DNA from: Planoprotostelium fungivorum
Lineage: Eukaryota; Evosea; Variosea; Cavosteliida; Cavosteliaceae
Direction of reading: 5' to 3'
Assembly: GCA_003024175.1 (NCBI GenBank)
Contig: MDYQ01000007.1
Coordinates: 310,001-374,000 of the forward strand
Length of the DNA: 64,000 bases
In this document: piece by piece, positions 12,081 through 23,683 of the stretch
Layout of the letters: each line of letters begins with the position of its first letter
How positions within the stretch are numbered: the first letter of the stretch is position 1
Translations under genes and position numbers: made by a program
Notes under the pieces: model-generated
Database searches by the model: none
Told to the model about the DNA's origin: nothing
The model's input: only the letters and a program-made list of their open reading frames with translations

Positions 12081-14038
12081 TCAATCTTCAAAGAGTTCTC
12101 CGTAGATCTCAAAGGAGGATAGGACGAGGAAATTTCGATTCGAAGAGTTGTGGCCCGTCTGGAGGATTCTGAAATATCTGAATGCCTTCGTAACCCCCGT
12201 CAAGGGCCACTGTAACGTCTCAGACGAGATCGCCACGACGTAGAGAAGATGCAAAAGACAATCACCGAATGTGGAACAAACTTGCCAGACAGTGAATCAT
12301 CGTTGATGTGTTTCGACAGAGTCATCCAGTTGTCCTCCCTGTAGAGATGAGTTTTCGTTCGATCCGTCGTCTCACTCGTTTGATCCCTGGAATTGCCAAG
12401 TCCGCAGGATGTCATTGTTGTAATTACAGTGGACGAGCGTGTAGCAAGTTGGGATGACCTGCCTCGTTTAGATGGAGATTTGTGGTGTGTTGTCACCTGT
12501 CTACCCTGACCGAGATCGATTGTGATGTACGATGAAGGTACGTCCATGGTCCACATCTCAACGCCACTGTCCTTCTTTCTACTCTCCATCAGACATCGTG
12601 TTCATGATGATGTTCACATCCCAATGTGATGATGTCACGGGTGATGTGGATGACTCACCGGATGAGGTCTCCCGGCTCTCCCTTTTCGACCGAAGACGCT
12701 TTGACTCGGATACCTGAGTCAGATCAACCTCTCTAGACATCCATCTCGTCTCACCTTTCGTCGCCGGGTCTTGTCTGAGATCTCGACCGCAGCCCGTGGC
12801 GATCCAATGAATGATACCCTCTCCTGTGTCTCCTTTGTACTCGACTGAAACTGACACTCTCGGTCGGGGCTGCAGCCTGTACCGAGTCAACGGGCGAAAT
12901 TTCGTGGAGATTCACCTGGGAATGAAGGGTACGACTCGATTGGGGGCTTCCCAGGCGGCCAGTCGGGTCATACCTGTTCATGTCAATCTACAATGTTGTA
13001 GACGGATGAATCACAAAAACGCTCACCATCTTCAACTAATATATCTCTCGGTACAGTCACATCCTCCACGACCTACATGGAGAATCAATGATTTCGTTTC
13101 AGTTCGATTTCGATCGATACAAAATGATCGCTCACCTCTTCCAATTGAGAGTAAGTCATGAAACGATATCGCACGTGTGAGTACAACTGCGTCACTTCTT
13201 CCATCGTCGGGCTCGTTGTAGATGTAGATTCGAGTAACTTGTTCGTCTTGATGTAGATCGATATGATTCTGTACAATTCGTATTCTTCTTTGACGTTCAA
13301 TTGTTCGTGGGAGATGATGTGGAGGAAGACTCTGGGCACGATCATCAGTGAAAGATGGGAGGGATGAAACATTCACTTGTAAGGTAACAGAGTGAATTCT
13401 TGTGGGTCCACGTAACAGAATTGTTTGGCTAGGACGTTGATGCATCTGGCTTTGATGTCGGGAGCATCGTATTGTATCGCTCTCAATAGAATGCTCGTGG
13501 CATTCTTCGTTCCAATCGAAGAGACGAGAAACTGCAACGGTTGGTGGCATTTCTGATGATATCGGCCACCTGTCCCACAAGTGATTTGAGTTTGCTGATC
13601 TCGAAAGTCTCCGCCATGGTCAACAATTGAATGGCAGTGTCCTGATTGACGACATTATCTCCACCGTATACGAAATGTAGGACCAGTGGAAATAATCTCT
13701 CCCTGTCTTCGACTTGAACTTCGACTGCAGTATACATCAGGAGAGTAAGAGTGATGATCCAACGTACATACGGTCCGATTCGGATGTTGAGTGAAAAGTT
13801 TGAGGAAGTAATCGGATACATAGGATAATATGAGACGATGGACCTGTTGATTGTGAATATACGAAGAACAACACATTAGGATCACTTGATAGCGTTGACC
13901 GTCTGGAAATTGAAGAATGGCATCATAGAATGAAGAATCACGCAGAAACAGGAGGAAGTTGTTGCCTCGCTCTGTCGAATAGAAATTGTCCCCCGTGGAG
14001 AAGCTAATGTCTGTCGACTTCCCCGCTGCTACGGTCAT
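12081..14038 (-). CDS. BTB/POZ-BACK protein with C-terminal discoidin-like (F5/8 type C) domain
   Basis: Starting at ATG 14038 (MTVAAGKSTDISF), the first exons encode a BTB fold (DAILQFPDGQRYQVHR, ILSYVSDYFLKLF, LFPLVLHFVYGG). A BACK-like helical region follows (NATSILLRAIQYDAPDIKA, INVLAKQF, FLHIISHEQLNV). The last part is a discoidin-like domain: GIIHWIATGCGRD, SSYITIDLGQGRQVIP, TWQFQGSNE, and FRYFRILQTG ... LVLSSFEIYGELFED before the stop at 12081. BTB-BACK proteins usually act as CUL3 adaptors, and this BTB plus F5/8-C arrangement is known from plants and protists. Keeping the frame between BTB and BACK needs removal of 17 nt at 13553-13569. Probably cytosolic; the target is unknown. Confidence 0.8.
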
Positions 14039-14541
14039 GATGATGTTTCCGTCTCACGATGTGATGTGGGAAGCCAAGCCGGCCATTGTAGATGTGATCA
14101 TTTTTGAGACGCAATTTCACGCAAATGGAGCCCCATCGTTAGCCAACCCACCCCGACGTTGCAACCGCATGGGTCATCGTCATACCAAAACATAAACACA
14201 TCCCACCTCATAAATCACCTTTAACCACCTCCCTCTCCGTTAAATGAAGAGAAATCTCCCTCGTTTCCCCTCGCGTCCATCAGTTTGTCATCTAGTCTTT
14301 ACGTTTTCTGTACTATATATCCGGCATGGGGCCAAACGGACAGATGAGCCCTCTTTGTTCGAGCCGCTTTCGATGTAACTTCACAAATTGGACGAGATTT
14401 CTAACATTTTGACTTACGGATAATTATGTGAGTTTATCATGTCAGAATTTGGACGGGTCACGTGAGGACGAAATGAGGGAGGAGAGAGTCATTCGCAGCA
14501 ACACAAGCACACACGCACATACGAACACGAACACACGAACT
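14039..14541. other. Divergent intergenic region with TATA-like box
   Basis: This 503-bp stretch separates the start codons of the BTB gene (-) and the GPI-type protein gene (+). It holds no convincing ORF. The only element I see is a TATATAT box at 14314-14320; CACA/CGAACA repeats lie just before the downstream ATG. Confidence 0.6.
14314..14320 (+). promoter_or_regulatory. TATA-like box
   Basis: TATATAT about 220 bp upstream of the ATG at 14542. It is a plausible core promoter of the strongly C-ending-codon gene that follows. Transcription start is unknown. Confidence 0.35.
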
Positions 14542-16355
14542 ATGACTTCCAAAATCGCAACCATTCTCTTTCTACTCACGGTAGGCGCCGCAGCCACAAG
14601 CAACACGGCCATCAACCTCTTAGGTATCGACGGAGGCTACCCTAACATCCTCTACAACTTTTACGCCACGAACCCCGCAACTGTCGACAGGTGAGAGCAT
14701 CAGCGACCTCATTGCTGTTTCTCATCCTTCCCAGCTCCAACACGATCCAAGGCCTGTCCTCCGGTGAAACTCTCCTCGGTCTGTCTCAGTACCCCAACAG
14801 CACCGACGTCTACGCCGTTTCCAACTACAAGAACGTCTACCGCCTCAACGTGGCCACAGCTCAGGCCACAAAGACTTCCACTCTCAACTGTGACCTCATC
14901 CATAGCAACCCCGCTCTCTCGCTCGCCTTCGAGCCCACTTCGGCACAACTCCGCATCGTGACCCTGCTGACCGAGAAGTCTTCGAACCACTTTGTCGCTG
15001 ACGTCTTCTCTGGACAGTGCCAGACCCTTCCCGCTCTCTCATACGATGCCTCTTCCACTCTGACCAGTGAGTGCATATCTCATCGTTCATCGTAGCCGTG
15101 TACTCACCCTTTTCAGCTCCATCCCCCGCTGGATTGACGTACTACAACGGTCAGTTCTACGTCATCGACGCCATCCCCAACTCCGTCCTCTCTACCATCT
15201 CCGGTGACAAGTTGGTCTCCGTCGGTAGCCTGGGTCACCAATTCTCCGGCGTGGGAGGTTTCGCCCTCGCCGCCAGCAATGGTCGTTTCTTCGGTCTCGC
15301 CGCCCTCTACCAGCCATACGTCTCTTCCTTCTGGGCTGTCAACTTGGCTTCCGGTGCCGCTTACGAAGCCGCCGAGCTGGGCAACGTCGTCACCAACCTC
15401 ATCGGCTTCACTGTCTTGGGCAATGGAGTGGGAGATTCCATCTTCCCCACTGGAGCTCTCGGCACTGAATCCATCGCCTCGACCAGCGTCTCCGCTTCTG
15501 TCTCTGTCCCTATCGTCACCGTCCCCACTGAGACAGTTAGTCTCGTCACTTCCTCCATCGCCACGGAAACTGCTACCGCAGTGACTGAGCCCACCGCCCC
15601 TGTCGTCAGCAGCACTCTCATTGTCGTCGTTCCCACAGTAGTCGATACCGCCACTGGTACCAACAACAACGGAGGAGCTACGGGTACTGACACCAACGGT
15701 AACGGTAACGGTGGAGCTGGCAACTTCGGTACCACCTCTTTCACCTCTGCCATCAACCCCTCTGAGTCTGGTTTCAACGTGGACTCTACTGTCATCGGCA
15801 CTGTCTTCCCCGTCGGCTCTTCTCTGACTCAGAGCGTCTCTTACACTGAGACTGTCGCCGCTTTCGACTACAACGGTGCATCCAAGTGAGTCTATCTCTT
15901 CTGTACATCCACACAGCTTCTGACGTGATGACAGGTCTGCCGAAGCCACTGTCGTCGTTCCCTCTGGTAACAACGCCAACCCCATCGCCAGCATCACAGA
16001 GACCGTTCTCGTCGGACAAGGTACCAACACAGCCGTGGAAGTCGCCGGCATCTCCTGGAACAACGGCAGAACAGAGACCACAGTGATCCAAGACGGAACA
16101 GCCACTCGCGCAGGAGTCGTTGTAGTGGACGGAGCTCAGACCATCACTGTCGGTCAGCTGACCAACGTTGCTCCCGGACAGACGTTCGCTACCGCTGAGA
16201 TCACACTGGGCGATGGACAGGGAAGGACGTCTAACGCCGTCGGCTCTTTCGTTCTGGCGCCTGGCACTTTCGGCAGAGATCAGAACACGGGTGCTGCAGT
16301 CGGCCTGACTGCCTCCGCCTTCTTGGTGGCCGCAGTTGCCCTCTTCGCCCTGTAG
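14542..16355 (+). CDS. Secreted, probably GPI-anchored protein (DUF4394-like N-terminal domain)
   Basis: Four exons separated by ~45-55 nt introns near 14691, 15067 and 15889. The protein begins with a signal peptide (MTSKIATILFLLTVGAAATS). A globular domain of about 300 residues follows, with repeated beta strands such as LLGLSQYPNSTDVYAVSNY, GLTYYNGQFYVID and NGRFFGLAALYQPYV. These resemble the DUF4394 beta-propeller-like family (tentative). A Ser/Thr/Val-rich stalk and a Gly/Asn-rich linker lead to a second small domain. The C-terminus is hydrophobic without basic residues (LTASAFLVAAVALFAL), a typical GPI-attachment signal. Third-position C dominates codon use, unlike neighbouring genes, suggesting strong expression. 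Likely located at the cell surface or in the cyst/spore wall. Confidence 0.75.
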
Positions 16356-16488
16356 AAGATTCACGAAGAGTATAAAAGAAAGATCAAATGACTTCTTCGT
16401 TCCCGGTTCATTCTCGTCTTGTGGTTTCGAAGGGAGATCTCGTGAAAAACACGAAACTGTTGTCTCCCTCGCGGGCACTCAATACCAT

Positions 16489-16842
16489 TCAGTTTCCATG
16501 CACTAAGGAATACGCAGGTTGTTCTATCTTTTGCTCGAGTGTTCTCGGCTCACTCTGAATCTTCCGCTGACGTTTCTCGCTCGAAGCTGGAGAAATCTGT
16601 CGAGCTGCGAGGCTGGTTAGCTTCTTATATCGAAGAGGCTGACATACTGATTCAGCGTGCCGCTTGTGGTCCTTCGAATGGGTCCTCGAGTTAGATGTGG
16701 AAGGTATTTTCGGCACTGCGCCGGTCACAGTTGAAGGCTGAGTGAGGCAATCCACTGGTTTCCAGCCGTTCTAAAAATAAAAGGGCTCACCTTTAATATC
16801 ATTGACGTACCCATAGGTGATCTGGACAGAAAACTCGTTCAT
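16489..16842 (-). CDS. Small basic protein, unrecognised
   Basis: Two exons. The first runs from ATG 16842 (MNEFSVQITYGYVNDIK). A 36-nt intron with donor GTGAGCCC and acceptor GGAAACCAG joins in phase to KVDCLTQPSTVTGAVPK. The product is about 105 residues, rich in Ser, Arg and Lys (SSEKRQRKIQSEPRTLEQK), and looks intrinsically disordered. It is divergent from the MGQQQS gene 90 bp away and convergent with the GPI-type gene. No family is recognised; the intron phase and divergent promoter position are the main support. Confidence 0.4.
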
Positions 16843-16932
16843 TTTTCGTTAACTTTAACACCACTACGCACCTTGGCGGTCAGAGCAGTTTATACAGACC
16901 GTCCAACACGCGTAAACAGCCTCGATCATCAG

Positions 16933-17260
16933 ATGGGACAGCAGCAATCGAACACGGAGGCTGAAGATATAGAGGAAGAGCAGGTGCCACCTCAGGCAGT
17001 TATGAATGCTTGGGCAGAGGGAAGCGAGATCATGAAAGTGAGACCACCGACGACGAGGCCACCTACCAGAGCGGTCAGTCGAAGTGAGCCGAGGATGCAA
17101 ATCGCAGCCAAGAAAGAAGGTATGTCCAGAACGGAAGCTGATGTGAAAATGATCCTGACCTCCGATAGGATCGGATCTGATGATGTTCGAATATAGCGAC
17201 GACGAAGATTGTAAGCGACAATTGAGAATATTAAGAAGACAAGAGATCGACCTGCAATGA
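16933..17260 (+). CDS. Small acidic protein with myristoylation-type N-terminus
   Basis: Starts MGQQQSNTEAEDIEEEQ; Gly2 followed by small and polar residues with Ser6 is a classical N-myristoylation context. The second exon is joined across an intron beginning GTATGTCC at about 17119, giving a tail FEYSDDEDCKRQLRILRRQ and a stop at 17258. About 90 residues, with acidic N-terminal and basic C-terminal patches. No enzyme motif is visible. It could be a peripheral membrane adaptor, but that is inference from the N-terminus alone. Confidence 0.5.
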
Positions 17261-17728
17261 CAGTCGACGGTCACCGCCTATTTATTTCAGAGGATATTAG
17301 GCCCTCCTTGCATCGAAATCAACATCACGAACGTTTCAATACGCCACAAAACTGCACATAATAGATGTATATAATTTCCATCGCCTTCATCAACTCCTGA
17401 TCACCTTCCACATCATCCTCAAGATATATACATCTGAATAAATATCTTTCTATTTACAGTGGTAGCCATAGGCCTGCGGGAGCCCAACTAAGACGTGTCT
17501 TGGGTTTATCAGAGGTTCACCAGGACCTGTCACCTCATGGACTGAGGTGGTTGCAATATGTGGAGTGGTGGATAACCTGTCGAATCTGGGCCACCACCAA
17601 CAACTACCTCATCGAATATAGACAACTCTTATCGGTCTCTCAGTGATACCACTCTTCTTCACGTATCTCTAACAGATCGCGCTCTGAGATGGTGAAGGTG
17701 GTCGAAGGGTTTAACTGGATACAGTTGT
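17261..17728. other. Intergenic region with several predicted hairpins; possible structured RNA
   Basis: Between convergent genes and without an ORF. It holds an AATAAA-like poly(A) signal near 17437. At 17461-17600 three stem-loops are visible: CCCAA (17483) with TTGGG (17500), a perfect 7-bp stem CACCTCA (17531) with TGAGGTG (17543), and a perfect 7-bp stem GTGGTGG (17565) with CCACCAC (17591). The pattern could be a non-coding RNA, but no family signature (U snRNA, SRP, RNase P) was matched with confidence. Confidence 0.3.
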
Positions 17729-19517
17729 TTATTTATCCAACACGCTTTTCACCCAGCTATCCACTCGCTTCATAAAACGATTGATCTCCGGCTGGAATGT
17801 GATGGGGAGCGTGGCGAAGTCATGAGGGCAACCTGAAGGCACTACATCAGCACGCGTGCAGGTGGTCGATGACGATGCAGATGATGTCGATGATGATGAT
17901 GATGTATGGTGGTCTTTGTTACCTTCTGTGAGGTCATAGGTGATCCCATTCTGTTCTGTTGTGATTCCATCTATTCTCTCTTGAAGGTACAATTCATTTT
18001 TGGCGGGAGATTTGTACTTCCCACCGGAAGTAGCTCTACCCTCCAATGCCTTCTTCACATATACCTGTACCCTTGAGATATCTCCAAAAAATGTAAAGAC
18101 ATCCCACCTCGATCTCTGGCCTCAACACTTCACTACCTCCCGCGTTGATGAACGTCTACAACGCGTCAGAATCTATTTCCCGCCAAATTTCACCTTCTCC
18201 GGTAAGAGAGCGGCGATGCTCTTGACGTCATCGTAGAAGGGAGACAAGAGGGGAGTTTTCAAGATATCTTTCGAATGGCCGTACGACATCGCTTTTGCCC
18301 CCCATTGTCCGAAATCAGTTGGAACCAAGTCCAACTGTTTGGCAGACTCCTCGATAGACAATACACCGACCATGTCTAGCCAGGGGCTGTGATGACGTCA
18401 TTCATCGAAATTTCACGGAGATGTCGTGATATTCGTACCTGAGAAGGATGGCAGCACCGGGCTTGACGAGTTTGTGGTGATGATGTGATTCTTTGATGTA
18501 GCGTAAGAGGGCCAACACGAGATTGGCTCCCGCCGAATCTCCCACCAATATGATCTATAAATAGATCGTAAATACGACATACGATGGATGATATCTCGAC
18601 GGAGATGGATGATATCTCGACGGAGATGGATGATATCGTACTTTCTCTGCGGGGACCTTCAGGTCGTTCGTGAGGTAGACGTAAGCGGAGATTGCATCTT
18701 GCAATTGCGCGGGAAACGAATAATTTCCCGCCAATCTGTACTCGACCGACAGCATATCCAATAGGGTGGCTGGTCATATGTTATCCGTCTACAACGCGCC
18801 GGCGACTCACCTGCCACCAGCTCACGTCCCAAAGGTTCTCCATCCTGCTGCTCTCTTGCCGTAAGGGTGACGTAAGCTCCTCCGTGAAAGTACAACAAGA
18901 CACCGGGCGAGCCATCCTATTCAAATGAGATTTCCCGCCAAATTTTCCCGCCAAAATTCACGTTCAACACTGGGGTGTACTTTTCTCCCTGACCCTCCGC
19001 TCTCTTCTTGGAAGTGGGGGCAAACCAGAAGGCGGGAACTTCCTCGAAATCGGGAGCCTAAACATCGTCGACAACTGTACGTCGACAGTACAACTCACTT
19101 GTCCCTTGAGGTTGGTGTGAGCGGCGTTCCCCACTCGAAATGTGTGATCAGCGGGGGGGATCCAAACGAAAGAACTGCGGACACCTTTTCCCTTGTACGG
19201 TTGCTCGCGAGTGAGACGCCCGGGCTGAAGGCCGACGTCGCATTGGACTTGGAAGAATCCACGAACGAGCTGTTCAGAATGGGTTGGATGATATGATGAA
19301 ACGTCACCTCGATCCAAACGGCTCTACCCCAACCCCAATTGCGAGGTCTGACGAATGCTCTCTTCACGATCCAGAAGGGAAGTCTGACGAACACGAGTAC
19401 CCAGAAGCTGAAGATGATGGCAGGTATTCGGAATACCCCCGACGCCCATTTCGGGCTGAGGTACGTCTCTGATATAGGATGAGGTGGTGCAACGGGTGGA
19501 GTTCTCTGTGAGCTCAT
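17729..19517 (-). CDS. Membrane-anchored alpha/beta-hydrolase fold-3 esterase/lipase (HSL-like)
   Basis: About nine exons from ATG 19517 (MSSQRTPPVAPPHP). An N-terminal transmembrane stretch (IPAIIFSFWVLVFVRLPFWIV, near residues 25-45) precedes the catalytic domain. HGGAY is the oxyanion motif of hormone-sensitive-lipase-like esterases; GDSAG carries the nucleophile serine; the segment INAGGSEVLRPEIE should bear the acid; GCPHDF carries the probable histidine. It presumably hydrolyses short or acyl esters at an internal membrane, substrate unknown. Introns include ones with TTTGGCGGGAAA and GCGTTGTAG motifs and one with a 21-nt triplicated repeat. It is divergent from the gene at 19639 (121 bp). 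Confidence 0.8.
18586..18637. repeat. 21-nt tandem repeat inside an esterase intron
   Basis: Two full and one partial copy of a 21-nt unit beginning GGATGATATCTCGACGGAGA lie wholly inside the intron before the GDSAG exon. A recent slippage duplication is likely. Confidence 0.75.
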
Positions 19518-19638
19518 GATGCGTGGATGTGGTTCAATCCAGTAAGATGCCACATGGTTGTTCCGATTTTCCGCAGATAAATTGATTTTCTTCCGTGGAT
19601 CTACAATGATAATTTTCTGAGATCACATCACATCGCAC

Positions 19639-21776
19639 ATGATGATGATTGCAAGGCTGTCTTTCGCACCTCAACGTGGGTTGAGTGTATCGCCATTTAT
19701 ATTTCGGAGAGGAGTGACAACATCGGCATCGCCGATCAAGATCAAGAATGTCAGAGATCCTCCCAAGAAAAGAGGCTCAATCGAGGAGAGGGAAGAATCT
19801 CGATCACCTCTGTTCATGATCGACGGTCTCGATAAGTGTGAGTTTCAGTTTCACATCACAACTTCTCATCCCTCCATAGTGGTCGCCAAAGTGAAAGAAG
19901 AGGGTCCTAAGGCAACAAAATCACCCAGGACAAAGTCTCCTCGATCCCATTCCGATCACAATGACAAACCTGCATCACTGGCAAAAGACCACAGATCTCC
20001 TTCCCAAAAGACATCACCCTCCCAAAAGAAGACATCGCCTCCTTCATACAAGTCCTCACCTCCTCCATACAAGTCTTCACCTCCATCAAAGACGACTCAA
20101 GCACCGAAGACATCGTTCAACATCGACCGTCTCTTACGTCCCATCACGGTGCCAACTCCCTCAGCGGATCTCAACCGGAAGAACAACTCGTTCGTGTCCC
20201 CCAAACTGCATGACACAGACTACACGAAAGACGATGTCCCACTATTTGGAGATGATGTCCCCGATGATTACGCGGGAAAGGTTCCCAATCGAAGAGAAAG
20301 AGAGAGGGGTGGTAGAGGCAAGAGCAAAGGTGGCAGAATCGGTGGAGGTATCACACAGAAAAGACAGTGAGTCCTATTTGAACCATTTCACCTCACGAGA
20401 CAAATCCTTCACCTCTCTTATCTATGACAGGATCACGGCAGACAGCGTCAACGCTTGGCTCATGGGTTTATATCGAGAGGGAAAATTTCAACAGGTCGTC
20501 AAAGCTCTCGATGGTCTCACCTTGTTCAAGCAAAAGTCTCTCACCCACGACACCATAAGGGCTGTCATCAAGTCACTCGCCATTCAAAAGAAAGCACCGA
20601 ATGTGTTCGGGTGAGTGGCGCGTTGTAGTTTGACGTGACGCGAGACAGAGAGGTTGTATTGCCCATGATCCGGCCTTGGGAGCCCGCCAAGGTCGACATT
20701 TGAAATTTGAATTTTCGATTCTCAAAGACGACAGGTGGCCGAGGTCATGCGATCCGCCGGTATCAATATCTCCGCAGATTGCGAGGAGGTACGTTTGTTA
20801 CCGTGAACGTTCGCGTCTGTTAACGTGAACAGGATGCCGTCTTCCAGAAGATCTATGACGTCATGGAACAAGGAAAAGTATCTGAGGCCCGCACGACTCT
20901 GTGGCTGGCCGACATACTGGGTCACATGGGTGGGTCCATCATCCACCACCGACCATTTAGACCTCATCGTGACATCATCGTGTCCACATGATGTCATGTC
21001 GTGCATCGATGGGATCGCGATCGCGATGACTTGTCATCACTCGACTGATCGCCTGTCAGACATCCAGTGGAATATAGACGTTCGACGTAAAGTCTTCAGA
21101 GCTTACGTTACCTTAGAGATGAAAGACCAAGCGAGAGACATGTTCATGTCCCTCAACGAGATCACCACCAGCGACTACAACCAATACATGGTCCTGCTGG
21201 TGAGTCCGAGATATGCGCGGGAAATTCAAATTTCAAATAGTCCATCATGGGTGAGACGACGAAAACGGAGGACGTCCTGGGCAGAATGTCTTCCGCGGAC
21301 AAAGAAACCGTTACCACACTCTGCGCTCGTTACGCCGCAGCTTTACAGCTCGTGAGTTGTTTTCCCGCGCGATTCGAAATTCAAACGACCGTTACAGGAC
21401 GCCGCACTCGAAGTCCTCAAGCTGGGCATCAAGTGCGAACAAGTACCACCCCCCATCGCCTTTCAGACTATCTTAAGAGCCTGCGCCCTCTCTCAAGACT
21501 ACGAGGTTGCCACGAAGGTAAGACGTCTACGCCATCACATGATCTCATCATGATGAACAGGTGATGGACTTGTTTAGACAATTGCACCCGATGGACGAAT
21601 TGACAATGATCTTGGCCATATCTGCTTACACGGCGTGCGGTAAGAACACAGAGGCACAGAAGATATCGAGGGAGAGGAAAGTGTGGATCATGAACGTGAG
21701 TTTTCAGTGGAATTTCGCGAGCTGACGGAGGCAGCGAGGGCAGGTGGAGGACACCGAGAGATCTCTTGCAAAGTGA
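19639..21776 (+). CDS. Probable mitochondrial helical-repeat (PPR/TPR-like) protein
   Basis: Begins MMMIARLSFAPQRGLSVSPF, an Arg/Ser-rich amphipathic presequence typical of mitochondrial import. A low-complexity basic region follows with repeated KTSPS/YKSSPP units and a Gly/Arg patch (RGGRGKSKGGRIGGG). The C-terminal half consists of repeated helical pairs, e.g. SVNAWLMGLYREGKFQQVV, RKVFRAYVTLEMKDQARDMF and FQTILRACALSQDYEVATK, resembling degenerate PPR motifs. PPR proteins bind organellar RNA, and the RG-rich stretch would support RNA contact. Several ~45-nt introns; one near 20610 carries the GCGCGTTGTAG motif. The stop at 21774 assumes an exon join after VWIMN; the gene at 21866 could instead supply its C-terminus. 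Confidence 0.6.
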
Positions 21777-21865
21777 ATTTATTCTTCATCTACAACGATC
21801 CATATCATCCATCTACAACGCTATCATGATATTAGAATCATTATTTCCGTATTTGCTGAGATAAG

Positions 21866-22323
21866 ATGAGGCTGTACGAGCGCTGCGCGGGAACGGAGCC
21901 CTCCGATCTGAACCCCGTGGACATTGTCAACACGGCCATGCACATCATCTTCAATCAGCATCCAAAGTATATCGACTTGTCTGATGACCCCAACCACAAG
22001 AAAGAGGGTCTGAAGACCATTGGAATGCAGCTACCCGGCATCGATGTGAGAGACATCATCAACATCACTGGATGGACAATGTGGCTGATGACTCATACAG
22101 CACATGCACCCGAGAGCTTTACCTTACTTGGACCACGGGTTACAGATCATCGCCATAGGTAGAGGAGTCACAAGGGCAGAAGCACAGAGCCAGTGTTGTC
22201 GAAGTGTGAGTTTAAGACGATGATGATGATGTAGATGGTGACGGTGAGGAACAGGTAGGAGGGAAGGTCGTGAAGAGATGGGATACGTTCTTTGATCCAG
22301 TGGAAGAGACAGAACCTCTGTAG
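21866..22323 (+). CDS. Small unrecognised protein (or C-terminal exons of the upstream gene)
   Basis: Three exons read MRLYERCAGTEPSDLNPVD, NTAMHIIFNQHPKYIDL, GMQLPGIDHMHPRALPYL, GVTRAEAQSQCCRS and a last exon VVKRWDTFFDPVEETEPL with TAG at 22321. Introns at about 22049-22103 and 22212-22254 have GTGAG donors and CAG acceptors, supporting a real gene of about 118 residues. No domain is recognised. The 89 bp upstream contain two ATCTACAACG motifs. Because the open frame continues to the left of the ATG only briefly, either a short independent gene or a final part of the helical-repeat gene is possible. Confidence 0.45.
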
Positions 22324-22519
22324 ACATCGATAAAGAATGAACGTTTTTGTCTTCTCATCTCATCCAGACAGTTACATCATGTCTTTGATGGAGTACGATG
22401 TGGACGCAGTCACAGTCGATCGCGTCGCATGATGAAAAGATCGTCACGTGGTTCGGGGAAAAGAGCTCGAGATCTCAGATCCGAGCCACCATCACACGTC
22501 CAACATCAAATCCATCACG

Positions 22520-23667
22520 ATGAGTTTACGAAAGACATACAATATCGCCAGCTCTTCGGCAGCATCCTTTTGGAGAGGTACATCGGGGTCAAGAGTACTC
22601 AGCAGCTCCCTGCATCACAACAAGCCGAAGGAAAACATCGTCCTCTATCAGAAAGAGTCTTGTCCATGGTCAAGGTACGATGATTCGTCGCAGGAGTGAT
22701 GATGATATCATACGTAGAAAAGTGAGGGAGGCATTCAGCATGCTGGACCTTGACGCCAATATCAAACCATGCCCTATAGAAGGAACGAAATATCGACCGG
22801 AGCTGAAGCAGATGGGTGGTAAAGAACAAGTGCCATACATGATCGTGAGACGTAAAGAACGCCTTCCGTCATTAAACAAAGACAGGACCCAAACACAAAA
22901 GCCAGCATGTATGAGAGCAAGGACATCATAGACTACGTCTTCGACCACTACGGTCCAGGAAAAGATCAAGTACCCTCCTCGATTCAAGACACCTACACAT
23001 CTACAGGACTATCCAGGATGTGTAAGGCGATTCGTGTTCGTCCATCTTAATCACATCACAGCGACATTAATGAGAGCCATGCCTTGGAACGGTCTCATCC
23101 AATACAAAGGAGACACTGCCACCTCCGCAGCCACTCTCATCCCATCCAAGGTCAGATCATCGTACACAGATGACACATTACGACTCACACATGTCACAGA
23201 TCACGTCTGAACCTCACGATGTGAAACCGAAGATGCCAGAGATCAACAAACCGATCCACTTGTATTCGTTCGAGAACAGCCCGTATTGTAGGATCGTGAG
23301 GGAGGCTTTAGATGTCTTAGAGCTGCCTTACACGGTGCACAACGTGGCGCAGGGAAGTTCAAAGAGGAAGATGTTCGTGTCTCTGTCGGGGAAGATGCAG
23401 GTGCGTCTTAATTCCACATTTATTCTATTTTAATCTTTTTCATTCGCGACGAAATCATTCAGTTCATAAATTTTTCAATTGGGACTTTTTTACCCGAAAG
23501 TGTGAAGAATTGTACAATCTATTTCATAAATGATAAAATTAGATTTCACACATGAAATAAATTTCTTCTAGGTCCCTTTTCTCTTAGACGAGAACACAAA
23601 GACACAAATGTTCGAATCCCAAGACATCGTGGACTACCTCTACCGCACTTATCCCCCCCAGAAATAG
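22520..23667 (+). CDS. Tandem GST-N / glutaredoxin-like thioredoxin-fold protein
   Basis: Starts MSLRKTYNIASSSAASFWRG, a basic Ser-rich leader that could be an organellar presequence. Two copies of a thioredoxin-fold GST N-terminal domain follow. Copy 1 has ESCPWSRKVREAFSMLDLD, the cis-Pro strand EQVPYMID and SKDIIDYVFDHYG. Copy 2 has FENSPYCRIVREALDVLELP, MQVPFLLDENT and SQDIVDYLYRTYP before TAG 23665. The CPWS and SPYC motifs match the active-site position of glutaredoxins, but only one cysteine remains in each. Similar tandem proteins occur in plant plastids and in protists and probably act in glutathione-dependent redox. About five short introns. It is convergent with AMPK gamma, 16 bp between stops. 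Confidence 0.75.
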
Positions 23668-23683
23668 ATACCGTCTACAACGC

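Noticed and set aside
11814-12122. 102-codon plus-strand ORF starting MVFTSIPLPGEECLYDLES
   Set aside because: It overlaps the last exon of the BTB/discoidin gene on the other strand and the kinase promoter region; no family or splice pattern supports it.
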